A DNA stretch of 64,000 nt from an uncultured Rothia sp. (lineage in GTDB: Bacteria > Actinomycetota > Actinomycetes > Actinomycetales > Micrococcaceae): NCBI GenBank assembly GCA_946221065.1, contig CAMIIO010000008.1, positions 62,001 to 126,000 of the forward strand, in the 5' to 3' direction. Positions 9,350 through 17,721 of this stretch are shown piece by piece (positions within the stretch are counted from its first letter, which is position 1; each line of letters begins with the position of its first letter). Both the position numbers and the translations under genes were made by a program. The notes below the pieces were generated by a model, which was given only the letters and a program-made list of their open reading frames with translations, was not told where the DNA came from and ran no database searches.

Positions 9350-11010
9350 ATCCTTTCTCTCTAGCTCCGCTATGCGTAATTATTCTGTTTTTTGCTGCGG
9401 CTAGCACGTTTGTTTTTTCGTACCGGGTGCGTACCCAGCGTTGGATTGCATTTATTGCAATGGTGTTGGTGCTGAGCCTTGAGCTGACGTTGCTGATTGC
9501 TGTGTGGGAGAGCGGCCCGCAGGTGGTTGAGCTTGCAGATTGGTCTGCTCCCTTTGGTATTACCATGGTGGTTGATCAGCTCTCGGCATTGTTGCTGGTG
9601 GTGAGCTCGGTGATTTCGCTGGCTGTTCTGATTTTTGCTACCGGCCAGGATATTGCAGATAATGACCACGAGGTTCCCATCTCGGTGTTCTATCCCACCT
9701 ATTTGCTCCTGTTGGCGGGTGTCTCTAACGCCTTCTTAGCGGGAGATCTCTTCAATCTATACGTGGGCTTTGAGATCTTGTTGATGGCGAGCTATGTGCT
9801 GATTTCGATGAATGCGAACACTCCGCGTATTCGTGCCAGCACTACCTACGTGGTGGTCTCGGTGGTTTCTTCGCTCTTGTTCCTGACCAACATTGCGCTG
9901 ATTTATGCTGCGGTGGGAACCGTCAACATGGCAGATCTTTCGCTCAAGTTACAGACTCTGCCAGATGGTACGCAGATGCAGCTTCACCTCGGCTTGTTGA
10001 TTGCCTTCGGTATTAAGGCTGCGGTGTTCCCGCTGTCATTGTGGCTTCCGGACTCCTACCCGACGGCGCCCGCCCCCGTGACCGCGGTGTTCGCTGGTTT
10101 GCTGACTAAGGTGGGCGTGTACTCGATTATTCGTACCGAAACCCTACTGTTTCCCGGCGGCGCGCTGGATACGCTTCTCTCGATCGTCGCCGTCCTAACC
10201 CTGGTAGTGGGTATTTTGGGTGCATTGGCGCAGTCGGATATTAAACGTATGCTGTCCTTTATTTTGATTAGCCATATCGGTTACATGATTTGGGGTATTT
10301 CGCTGAATAATCAGCTGGGTCTTACCACTGTGGTGTTCTATATTGCTCACCACATTATTATTCAAACAGGACTCTTCCTGGTGGTGGCTCTGATTGAGCG
10401 TCGCGGTGGGTCTTCTAGTTCGGACCGTTTGGGCGGCATGATTAAGGTGGCTCCCTGGATCGCGGTCCTCTACTTCCTTCCCGCAATGAACCTTGGCGGA
10501 ATCCCGCCGTTCTCTGGGTTCCTCGGCAAGGTAGGTTTTTTGCAGGCCTCCGTGGAAGCTAATACCTGGCAGGGCTACCTGATGGCAGCCGTTGGCGTGT
10601 TAGTTTCCTTGCTAACTCTCCTCGCTCTTGCCCGCGTGTGGAATAAGGTGTTCTGGCGTCCGGCAAAGAACGCGGAGAACCCGACGAAAACCATGCTCCG
10701 CGCGGAACACGATGCCATGAACGGGCCGCGTGAGCTAGACCGACATGACAATAAGCCTATTCCGGTAACGATGGTGGCTTCCACGGTGGGGCTGGTGGCA
10801 GTGGGTACTGCCCTGACATTCGCCGCGGGTAGTCTTTTTGACCTGGCAGAAAATGCCTCGGAGAACCTGCGAGCACCGGATAGATACATTCATGCCGTGC
10901 TGGGAGATGATACGCCTACTCGTGAAACCTACCTACAGATGTTCCTTGATCGTGAAAACGCTGATAGTAATAAAGACGCCGTAGATGACGGGGAGGTTGT
11001 GAGCGAGTAA
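9346..11010 (+). CDS. mrpD: Mrp antiporter subunit D
   Basis: 554 residues, NuoN/NuoM-like polytopic protein. Visible family features: FNLYVGFEILLMASYVLI around residue 135, KAAVFPLSLWLPDSYPTAPA with the conserved Lys and Pro near residue 225, and SDIKRMLSFILISHIGYM near 300. It is the second antiporter-like proton channel of the complex. About 14 membrane helices, with an acidic soluble C-terminus after residue 500. Start overlaps mrpC by ATGA; its stop overlaps the mrpE start (TAATG). Confidence 0.95.
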   Translation: MNPFSLAPLCVIILFFAAASTFVFSYRVRTQRWIAFIAMVLVLSLELTLLIAVWESGPQVVELADWSAPFGITMVVDQLSALLLVVSSVISLAVLIFATGQDIADNDHEVPISVFYPTYLLLLAGVSNAFLAGDLFNLYVGFEILLMASYVLISMNANTPRIRASTTYVVVSVVSSLLFLTNIALIYAAVGTVNMADLSLKLQTLPDGTQMQLHLGLLIAFGIKAAVFPLSLWLPDSYPTAPAPVTAVFAGLLTKVGVYSIIRTETLLFPGGALDTLLSIVAVLTLVVGILGALAQSDIKRMLSFILISHIGYMIWGISLNNQLGLTTVVFYIAHHIIIQTGLFLVVALIERRGGSSSSDRLGGMIKVAPWIAVLYFLPAMNLGGIPPFSGFLGKVGFLQASVEANTWQGYLMAAVGVLVSLLTLLALARVWNKVFWRPAKNAENPTKTMLRAEHDAMNGPRELDRHDNKPIPVTMVASTVGLVAVGTALTFAAGSLFDLAENASENLRAPDRYIHAVLGDDTPTRETYLQMFLDRENADSNKDAVDDGEVVSE

Positions 11011-11615
11011 TGGCACAGAACAAATACTCCCGAAGCGAGCGGTTCTTCCACGGCATTCCCTCTCTCCTGTGGCTAACCTTTATCTGGTGTGCGCTATGGC
11101 GTGATTTTGGGCTTGCCTCCGTGGCAATGGGTTTGATTCTGGCGTTCTTTGCGCTTCACCTTTTCAAGCTCCCTACTCTCTACTTTTCTAACCGCTTCAA
11201 CCCCTGGTATGCGCTGACTTTTACCGCGTACTTTATTTACCAGATTGCGGTTGCCAGCGTGCAGGTGTTGTGGCTTGCTCTCACCTTCAAAAAACCGTTG
11301 CGTAACTCAGTGGTGGATGTACAGCTACGAACCGAATCGGATTTATGGTTGACGGCGGTTGCCCACACGCTTTCGCTCATTCCCGGTTCGCTGGTGGTGG
11401 ATGTGGATCGTGCGCACCGTATCCTTTATTTCCACGTTCTGGACTCGGAGGGTGACGAATCTGCCCAGGCATTTCGCGATGAAGCCCACAAGATTGAGAA
11501 CATGATTCTTAAAGCCGTAGGAACCAAGGAAGACCTCGAAATCGTCAAAGCCGATGAAGCGCGGCGTCGTGAGCAGAAAGCCCAGAAACAGCGGAAGAAA
11601 GAGGTGGCATCGTGA
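11010..11615 (+). CDS. mrpE: Mrp antiporter subunit E
   Basis: 201 residues. Two or three N-terminal helices, then the characteristic soluble MNHE domain with TLSLIPGSLVVDVDRAHRIL, which matches the conserved T-x-(T/S)-P-G-(S/T) region of MnhE. The tail is Lys/Arg/Glu rich. Coupled to both neighbours by 1- and 4-nt overlaps, so it is translated as part of the mrp operon. Required for full antiport activity in characterised systems. Confidence 0.92.
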   Translation: MAQNKYSRSERFFHGIPSLLWLTFIWCALWRDFGLASVAMGLILAFFALHLFKLPTLYFSNRFNPWYALTFTAYFIYQIAVASVQVLWLALTFKKPLRNSVVDVQLRTESDLWLTAVAHTLSLIPGSLVVDVDRAHRILYFHVLDSEGDESAQAFRDEAHKIENMILKAVGTKEDLEIVKADEARRREQKAQKQRKKEVAS

Positions 11616-12043
11616 GTAACCTCGTTATTTGGATATGTGGTGTTATTCTTGCGCTTGCCGCGTTGGGTGCCCTCTACCGTATTTGGCGCGGCCCCACCCT
11701 TCTCGATAGGGTGCTGGGAACCGACGTTTTGCTCTCTATTATTGTGGCGGTCATCTGCGTGAACATGGTGGTCACTGGAGAGTTCTACCTCACCACGTTG
11801 CTGGTGGTGATTTCCCTGGTTGGCTTTGTTGGAGCCGTAACGGTTGCTCGCTATGCAAACAACGCGCCGTCTCAGGAGAAGCGGTTGAAGCCTTCCCGTA
11901 TTCAGGAAGTCAATCCGAATGATCCAACAGCTAAACAGCGACTGGAGCAGGAGAAGAAGCGTAAACGTGCTCGACGTCGTCGCAAGGGCGACGGCGAGCA
12001 GAAGGCGCCGCAGAGCAGGCACAACACCGCGGTGAAGGAGTAG
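11612..12043 (+). CDS. mrpF: Mrp antiporter subunit F
   Basis: 143 residues. The first 90 are the three-helix MnhF unit: YRIWRGPTLLDRVLGTDVLL and the later LVGFVGAVTVARY are typical. The last 50 residues are strongly basic (KKRKRARRRRKGDGE), which is unusual because standard MrpF is about 90-95 residues. GTG start overlapping the mrpE stop. Like the subunit C tail, the extension may face the cytoplasm; its role is unknown. Confidence 0.92.
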   Translation: MSNLVIWICGVILALAALGALYRIWRGPTLLDRVLGTDVLLSIIVAVICVNMVVTGEFYLTTLLVVISLVGFVGAVTVARYANNAPSQEKRLKPSRIQEVNPNDPTAKQRLEQEKKRKRARRRRKGDGEQKAPQSRHNTAVKE

Positions 12044-12045
12044 TC

Positions 12046-12408
12046 ATGGAACAGTTTTTGGATAGCGTGACCGCGGTATTTCTGGTGGTGGGATGCTTGA
12101 TGTCCCTGGGCGCAGCTGTTGGTTTGGTGCGTTTCCCGGATGTGCTCTCTCGTTTACATGCCGGCTCGAAGCCTCAGGTTTTTGGGCTGATGTTATTGTT
12201 GGCGGCGGTGGGTATTGCTAGCCGTGATTGGTCCTATTTTCCGGTGCTCTTGGTGGCTATGCTCGTTCAGATGCTCACTATCCCTATTGCCGCGCATATG
12301 ATGGGACGCTCGGGGTACCGTAATAAGCACTTTCCAGCGGATGACCTGGAACATGATGATTTGCGTAAGGTTGTGGAGAACGTGGAGCAAGAGAATCAGC
12401 GTTCATAG
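12046..12408 (+). CDS. mrpG: Mrp antiporter subunit G
   Basis: 120 residues, three membrane helices, with the family pattern AAVGLVRFPDVLSRLHAGSK and the downstream segment ending in a polar acidic tail. Begins 2 nt after the mrpF stop and is the last gene of the mrp operon. I see no strong hairpin before the feo promoter region. Confidence 0.92.
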   Translation: MEQFLDSVTAVFLVVGCLMSLGAAVGLVRFPDVLSRLHAGSKPQVFGLMLLLAAVGIASRDWSYFPVLLVAMLVQMLTIPIAAHMMGRSGYRNKHFPADDLEHDDLRKVVENVEQENQRS

Positions 12409-12491
12409 ACACTTTGACGTCATAAACTGTTCATAGGAAATGTGTTTGGTTCATAATGTTGCAGTCGGTGGAAGCCGAGGAGCAGAATAAG

Positions 12492-12510
12492 TTAAGTAAC
12501 CCTAACTTCA
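12492..12510 (+). promoter_or_regulatory. DtxR/IdeR-like iron box upstream of feoA
   Basis: TTAAGTAACCCTAACTTCA agrees with the 19-bp DtxR/IdeR consensus TTAGGTTAGSCTAACCTAA at about 14 positions. It lies next to a palindrome AGGGGTA-AG-TACCCCT (12510-12525) and just before a -10-like TAAATT (12525-12530), so a bound repressor would cover the -35 region. The function is inferred from the ferrous-iron genes that follow. Confidence 0.55.
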
Positions 12511-12543
12511 GGGGTAAGTACCCCTAAATTACTGTGAATTCAG

Positions 12544-12888
12544 GTGAACCATACTGTGTCTCTGTTTCCTTCTGCTCATAAAGATTCTCGTGCTAAAGAT
12601 AGGGCATTTGAAGATTCTGTAGAGTACTCTACTTTGGCGGCGGCACGAGCACGCGACGTCGTCAAAATCTCTACCATTTCTGAGGACTGCCCCGCGGAAC
12701 TTGCGCAGCGTTTATATGATTTAGGGTTCCGGGAAAATGCCACGGTGGAGTGTGTGCGTTGCGCGCCCATGGGATCACCGCTGATGTTCCGGGTGTGCGA
12801 TACAGATTTGTGTTTACGGAAGGCGCAGGCTAAGTTCGTGCTCCTCCATAGCGAACAACAGGGTGCAAACCAGGGTGTTGCGCAGTGA
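12544..12888 (+). CDS. feoA: Ferrous iron transport protein A
   Basis: 114 residues from GTG 12544. Residues 40-105 form the SH3-like FeoA domain: LAQRLYDLGFRENATVECV and MGSPLMFRVCDTDLCLRK are the usual landmarks. An N-terminal polar extension of about 35 residues precedes it. FeoA is a small cytoplasmic partner of FeoB. The start has no clear Shine-Dalgarno site and sits only 13 nt after the -10-like box, so the leader must be very short. GTGA overlap with feoB. Confidence 0.85.
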   Translation: MNHTVSLFPSAHKDSRAKDRAFEDSVEYSTLAAARARDVVKISTISEDCPAELAQRLYDLGFRENATVECVRCAPMGSPLMFRVCDTDLCLRKAQAKFVLLHSEQQGANQGVAQ

Positions 12889-14807
12889 GTTGTCACGCGC
12901 CCGAATCGGGGCAGGTGCGTACCGGAAACCCCGAAATCGCTCTGCTGGGCTCACCCAATTGCGGAAAATCAACTCTTTTTAACCGGCTGACCGGGCTTTC
13001 TGCTCATACCGGTAACTATCCTGGGGCCACGGTCACTCGTACCCGCGGCACTGCTAAACTTTCTACCGGAACGGTGAGCCTTACCGATTTGCCGGGTACG
13101 TACTCGCTGAGTCCTGCCAGCCCCGACGAGCAGGTGGTGGTAGATCACCTTGCCGGTAATATCGATGGCGAAACCGTTCCCGATGCGCTATTGCTCATTG
13201 CCGACTCTACAACTTTGCGCCGTTCCCTAGCTCTGCACGCCCAGGCACTCTCCCTGGGTATTCCGGTGGCGCTGGTGCTTACCATGGTGGATGAGCTGCG
13301 GGCAGGCGGTGGCGACGTCGATGTTCCGCGCCTTTCGCAAGCGCTGGGTATTCCTGTGGTGGAAGTGGTGGCGCATAAGGGGCGCGGTATTGAGGATGTG
13401 CGGGAGTTGCTGGGGAACTGGCAGAGCTGGCAGGTTCCGCTGATTCCGCCACCTGCGGAGGCTTCTGAGCGTACCGCCTGGATTGATTCTATTCTGGCTA
13501 CCTCCGACTGGCATGCTCCGCGAGTCAATCAGCTTACCCGCGGGGTGGATCGTTGGCTGTTGCACCCTGTATGGGGCTCACTCATTTTTACTGCCGTGAT
13601 GTTCTTGTTTTTCCAGGTGATTTTTACGGTGGCTGCCCCTATCCAGGACTGGATTGAGGGGATTTTTACCAGCTGGGGTGAGACCGCCGCCGAGCATATT
13701 TCAAATCCCGTGCTTGCCGACTTTGTGGGAACTGCACTGATCGGTGGTGTGGGTGGTGTGCTGGTGTTTACGCCACAGATTTTCTTGCTCTATCTATTGA
13801 TTTCCCTGTTGGAAGCCGTGGGGTATATGTCTCGCGCGGCATTCTTGATGGACCGCGTGATGGCGGTGTCCGGGCTTGACGGGCGCGCGTTCGTGGCAAT
13901 GCTGTCCTCGATGGCGTGCGCGGTGCCAGGTATTATGGCAACTCGCACCATGCCGTCGTCGCGCGATCGGATTGCCACTATTATCTCGGCACCGTTGATG
14001 ACGTGTTCGGCTCGCCTACCTATTTATGTACTACTGATTTCTCTGCTAGTGCCGAGCGGTACATGGTGGGGGCCGTTTAATGCGCAGGGCGCCGTACTGT
14101 TTGGCATGTACCTGCTCGGTGGGTTGGCTGCGATGGGGGCAGCGGGAATCTTCAAAGCAACTATTTTGCGCAGGGGAACCCTCCCATTTTATTTGGAAAT
14201 GCCGCCCTATCGCGTGCCAACTCTGCGCGAATTAGCTAGAGCCGTGTGGACGCCGGTGTGGATGTTCGTTCGTAAAGCCGGAACGATTATTCTGATTACT
14301 ACCACGGTGCTATGGGCACTCATGAGCTTCCCCGCGCACACCGAAGAAACCGCGCAGATGGATGACGCCGAGGCGAGTGCCTACGTGTTGGATCACTCTT
14401 ACGCTGCCGGGTTAGGCAAGGCGATTGAACCTATTTTCGCTCCGCTGGGTTTTGACTGGCGCGTAGATATTGGTTTGATCGGTTCCTTTGCAGCCCGCGA
14501 GGTGTTTGTGTCCACGATGGGGCAGGGTGTTGCCGCTGAGGATGTGGAAGATCCCGCGGAGGGGCTGGAAGCGATGACGTACACTCACGGTCCTCATGAG
14601 GGGCAGCAGGTGATGACCGCACCTACCATTGTGGCGCTCATGGTGTTTTATGCCTTTGCCATGCAGTGTGCCTCTACGCTGGCGGTGATGTTCCGTGAGA
14701 CGAACTCGTGGAAGTGGCCGTTGTTTACCACCGGTTACATGCTTGTGCTTGCTTGGGTGGGTGCCTTTGTTGCGCGCTGGCTGACTATCTTGGTAATGGG
14801 AGGTTAG
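12885..14807 (+). CDS. feoB: Ferrous iron transporter FeoB (GTPase-permease)
   Basis: 640 residues, GTG start overlapping the feoA stop. The N-terminal G domain has P-loop GSPNCGKSTLFNRL, switch region HTGNYPGATVTR, and DLPGTYSLSP (G3). The membrane part shows the conserved gate motifs: EAVGYMSRAAFLMDR with SMACAVPGIMATRTM, and later GSFAAREVFVSTM. It imports Fe2+ across the inner membrane. It is somewhat short for FeoB (often 650-770 residues) but complete in its motifs. Third gene of the operon follows immediately. Confidence 0.95.
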   Translation: MSCHAPESGQVRTGNPEIALLGSPNCGKSTLFNRLTGLSAHTGNYPGATVTRTRGTAKLSTGTVSLTDLPGTYSLSPASPDEQVVVDHLAGNIDGETVPDALLLIADSTTLRRSLALHAQALSLGIPVALVLTMVDELRAGGGDVDVPRLSQALGIPVVEVVAHKGRGIEDVRELLGNWQSWQVPLIPPPAEASERTAWIDSILATSDWHAPRVNQLTRGVDRWLLHPVWGSLIFTAVMFLFFQVIFTVAAPIQDWIEGIFTSWGETAAEHISNPVLADFVGTALIGGVGGVLVFTPQIFLLYLLISLLEAVGYMSRAAFLMDRVMAVSGLDGRAFVAMLSSMACAVPGIMATRTMPSSRDRIATIISAPLMTCSARLPIYVLLISLLVPSGTWWGPFNAQGAVLFGMYLLGGLAAMGAAGIFKATILRRGTLPFYLEMPPYRVPTLRELARAVWTPVWMFVRKAGTIILITTTVLWALMSFPAHTEETAQMDDAEASAYVLDHSYAAGLGKAIEPIFAPLGFDWRVDIGLIGSFAAREVFVSTMGQGVAAEDVEDPAEGLEAMTYTHGPHEGQQVMTAPTIVALMVFYAFAMQCASTLAVMFRETNSWKWPLFTTGYMLVLAWVGAFVARWLTILVMGG

Positions 14808-15350
14808 GTGCCGGAGGGGCTGATACCCGCCCCGGATGTTGTGTTGCTACACCCGGAGGTCACCGAGCACCCGGCGGAGCTACGCTGGGTGATTACGAGT
14901 TGCCCGCGTGATTTTTCGCGGGCGGTAGCCCATCCGGAGTCTCCGCTTCAAGAACTGGTACGGCAGGGTGTACTGATCCACTGTTCGGGTGAGCCCGGTG
15001 TCATTTGTACCCGTGCCACAAGCAGGTATAGATGGCGTGAGATCGCTGGAGAGGTACGCCGCGCGGTGGAAGATACGGTGTTGGCGGTGCAGCAGGACAC
15101 GGCGAAACCTGCTGTCTTATCTGCTGGCTCGGGGGCGAATCAGGAGGAGCCCGACGCCGTGCCGGTGGATGGGGAGCTATTGCGCGCCGTCGCTCCGCAG
15201 GTTCTTGACCGCTATGTGCGTCCGCTGGCTGGTGCGCACGGCGGAAAAGTTGAAATTACAAAAATTTCTGACGGTACGGTATGGGTTTATCTAGACGGTG
15301 CCTGCCGTGGGTGTCCTGCCGCTAAGTTCACGCTACAGCAACGCTTTTAA
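14808..15350 (+). CDS. NifU-domain protein in the feo operon, apparently truncated
   Basis: 180 residues from a GTG that directly follows the feoB stop codon. The N-terminal 95 residues (DVVLLHPEVTEHPAELRWV...) are a region I do not recognise. Residues 120-180 match the NifU C-terminal Fe-S scaffold domain: VRPLAGAHGGKVEI and the Cys pair in GACRGCPAAKFTL. The frame ends at TAA (15348-15350) in the middle of the domain's last helix. Reading on in the same frame gives RELNRRVPGACVVEARRRH before a second TAA at 15408-15410, which is what the domain should contain. The stop therefore looks like a recent nonsense mutation removing 19 residues. It may act as a FeoC-like accessory or iron/Fe-S factor (inference from context). 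Confidence 0.75.
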   Translation: MPEGLIPAPDVVLLHPEVTEHPAELRWVITSCPRDFSRAVAHPESPLQELVRQGVLIHCSGEPGVICTRATSRYRWREIAGEVRRAVEDTVLAVQQDTAKPAVLSAGSGANQEEPDAVPVDGELLRAVAPQVLDRYVRPLAGAHGGKVEITKISDGTVWVYLDGACRGCPAAKFTLQQRF

Positions 15351-15415
15351 CGGGAGCTGAACCGTCGGGTGCCCGGCGCGTGCGTGGTGGAAGCGCGCCG
15401 TCGTCACTAATTAAT

Positions 15416-15475
15416 GTTGAGATATGAAAAATGGCTGAAAATCACGCGATTTTCAGCCATTTTTGACACCTCAAC
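15416..15475. terminator. Long hairpin, bidirectional terminator, repeat family member
   Basis: Perfect 17-bp core stem (15427-15443 with 15448-15464) with A and T runs at its ends, lying between the converging feo operon and the peptide transporter. Outer bases GTTGAG / CTCAAC also pair. Its right end TTTTTGACACCTCAACG (15460-15476) is identical to the right end of the hairpin after pabB (19196-19212). Confidence 0.8.
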
Positions 15476-15501
15476 GAGGGAAAGAGGAAGGGCGCGAGCT
15501 T

Positions 15502-16986
15502 TTACTTCACGCCACGCATCCGCTGGGTAACCCACTTATTCATGGACCACAGCAACAGACCCACCACAATAGTGCCAATGCCCAGGCTGAGGAAGTAGGG
15601 GACCTCGGTTTCCATGGAGTAGAACTTACCCAACCAGCCGGCGAGCACGGTGCCCAGCGCCACGGAGGTAAAGTACAGTGCCACCATGTTCACGCGGTGA
15701 CGCGCGGGTGCCAGTTTGGTGGAAAGCGAGGTGCCAACCGGGGAGATTGCCAGCTCCGCGATGGTGCAGACAAAGAGGATGAGCACAATCCATCCCACAT
15801 TTACACTGGTATTGCCCGCCTGGGTGAGGAAGATCAAGAACGCAATACCCACGCCGATAATACCTAGCGAGAACTTGGTAACGGTGCCGGGCTGACGCTT
15901 GCCGAGCTTATCCCACATAAGGGTAAAGAGCGGGGCAAAAATAATGATGAACACGGGGTTAATAGAGTTAATCATGCTGGGCTTAAATTCCATACCCAGA
16001 ATATTCCAGTTCAGGCGGGTGTCTGAATAGATCGCCATCACGGTGAACTGCTGCTGGTAGAGCGCCCAAAACACGGCGTTGCCAACCCACATGGGGATGA
16101 ACGATACCACGCGGGAGCGCTCGTCGTCGGTAATCTGACGGTCGCAAAGAATTAGGGTAAAGAGGGAGATCGCGCCGATAGCAATGAATCCTATGACCCA
16201 GCTTGCCAGGTTTTCCGGGCGCATAAGACCGGTTGCTAGCAGAACGCCAAGAACCACCAAAATCCCCACCAACAACAGCGAGTAGTTGCGCTTTTCCGTA
16301 GGGTTCAACGGGGAAGAAAGCTCGTGAGCGGATTCGGGCAGGTTCTTGCGAGTCAGAGCATACTGGGTAAGACCGATAGCCATACCGAGCGCTGCCAGCA
16401 AGAAGCCAAAGTGGAAGCCCCACAGCCCCCAGCCAAAGCTGGTGAGAAACGGACCTAGCAGGGAGCCAATATTCACGCCCATGTAGAAGATGGTGAAGCC
16501 ACCATCACGGCGAGGGTCTTCACGGCTGTACAGGGTTCCTAGCAGTGCTGAAGCGTTTGTCTTCAGCCCACCGGAACCGATAGCTACCAGCAACAGGCCG
16601 GCAACTACTCCGGCGGCTCCGGGTAGTACGGCAAGAGAAACGTGACCTGCCATAATCAGTATGCAGGAGTAGAACAGGGTGCGTTCGGGACCGAGCACGC
16701 GGTCGCCAATAAAACCACCCAAAATAGCGAGTAGGTACACGGTGCCACCGTAGGCGCCCATGATTCCTGCCGCTGTCGTCTTGTCAACGAGACCTGACCC
16801 TCCCTCAGTCACCGAGTAGTAGAGGTAGAAGATCATAATGCCCTGCATACCGTAGTAGGAGAATCGCTCCCACATTTCTACGGAGAACAGGTTTGCTAGC
16901 ATGCGCGGGTGACCGAAGAAGGTCTTACCCGTGGGATTGTGCGAATCAGCCGTTCGGGGCTGTTGCGCAGCGGGGTTCGTCGTCAT
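15502..16986 (-). CDS. Proton-dependent oligopeptide transporter (POT/PTR2 family)
   Basis: 494 residues. Signature MWERFSYYGMQGIMIFYLYY on helix 1 carries the ExxERFxYYG motif that couples protons and peptide, and FYMGVNIGSLLGPF is the second PTR2 signature. About 14 membrane helices. Imports di- and tripeptides with protons. The ATG at 16986 has no obvious Shine-Dalgarno; the polar Pro/Gln/Thr-rich N-terminus before FFGHPRML suggests a later start is possible but not needed. It ends against the bidirectional hairpin it shares with the feo operon. Confidence 0.92.
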   Translation of the reverse strand: MTTNPAAQQPRTADSHNPTGKTFFGHPRMLANLFSVEMWERFSYYGMQGIMIFYLYYSVTEGGSGLVDKTTAAGIMGAYGGTVYLLAILGGFIGDRVLGPERTLFYSCILIMAGHVSLAVLPGAAGVVAGLLLVAIGSGGLKTNASALLGTLYSREDPRRDGGFTIFYMGVNIGSLLGPFLTSFGWGLWGFHFGFLLAALGMAIGLTQYALTRKNLPESAHELSSPLNPTEKRNYSLLLVGILVVLGVLLATGLMRPENLASWVIGFIAIGAISLFTLILCDRQITDDERSRVVSFIPMWVGNAVFWALYQQQFTVMAIYSDTRLNWNILGMEFKPSMINSINPVFIIIFAPLFTLMWDKLGKRQPGTVTKFSLGIIGVGIAFLIFLTQAGNTSVNVGWIVLILFVCTIAELAISPVGTSLSTKLAPARHRVNMVALYFTSVALGTVLAGWLGKFYSMETEVPYFLSLGIGTIVVGLLLWSMNKWVTQRMRGVK

Positions 16987-17269
16987 AAATTATCAACTTT
17001 GCCACGAAGAGAAGCCCTCATAACGCAAAAAACCTGCCGTACTTTCAAGGGATGTAAATAACGGTAGAGATGTACGCTAAGGGGCTTGCTGAGCCTATAC
17101 TTTTCTCTTGAATCCTAGACCATACGCACACTGATGTATATTTTTTCGTCTGCTGGGTAGTTAAATTCTGAGGAGTACCCCTTGCCAGGATTGCTCTGCG
17201 CTAGATAAGTTACAGGGGATGACTGATAGCTTGACTAAGCAAAACCTGACAACGTAAAAGGAGTATGCA

Positions 17270-17599
17270 ATGAACGACGATCTACGCCAGGTAACGGTTG
17301 ATGAGATCCCCGAAGGTGCCAAAATTCTGGACGTGCGCGAGGACATGGAATGGGAGGTAGGGCATATTGACGGCGCTCAGCACATCCCGCTCGGTGAGAT
17401 TCCCGCGCGCTACGGCGAGGTGCCCCTGGATGAGGACGTGTACATTATTTGCCGTTCGGGCGGGCGCTCGCTGAGGGCAACCGCGTACCTGCAGGACGCC
17501 GGCTTTGACCCGGTTAACGTGATAGGTGGCATGGGCGCCTGGCAAGACGCCGAGAAGCCGATGGTTTCCGAGAGCGGTGAGACTCCGCGCGTCATGTAG
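17270..17599 (+). CDS. Rhodanese-like domain protein
   Basis: 109 residues, ATG preceded by AAAGGAG. A single rhodanese domain: ILDVREDMEWEVGHIDGAQH near the start and the active-site loop CRSGGRSLRA with the sulphur-accepting Cys near residue 62, ending with GGMGAW. Such small cytoplasmic domains carry persulphide sulphur; the acceptor here is unknown. Stands alone between the peptide transporter and pabB. Confidence 0.9.
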   Translation: MNDDLRQVTVDEIPEGAKILDVREDMEWEVGHIDGAQHIPLGEIPARYGEVPLDEDVYIICRSGGRSLRATAYLQDAGFDPVNVIGGMGAWQDAEKPMVSESGETPRVM

Positions 17600-17628
17600 G
17601 CGCGGCGCCGGGTACGTTTTACCGGTGA

Positions 17629-17697
17629 GGTGCCGATTTTTGTTCTAAGCAGCCCTTAACTCTTGGGGAGGGGTTGCGAAGAACAAAGATTGGCACC
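17629..17697. repeat. Long imperfect hairpin upstream of pabB
   Basis: Arms 17629-17655 and 17671-17697 (27 nt each, about five mismatches) begin GGTGCC and end GGCACC, with a 15-nt loop. It may terminate rhodanese transcription. Its outer ends (TGAGGTGCC / GGCACCTTG) resemble, weakly, the ends of the 15416 and 19148 hairpins. Confidence 0.6.
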
Positions 17698-17709
17698 TTG
17701 TTTTTCCCC

Positions 17710-17715
17710 TAATAT
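17710..17715 (+). promoter_or_regulatory. -10 box of a probably leaderless pabB mRNA
   Basis: TAATAT ends 6 nt before the GTG start of pabB, so transcription would begin at or next to the start codon. The GGGAGG between them is too close to serve as a ribosome site. Confidence 0.5.
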
Positions 17716-17721
17716 GGGAGG

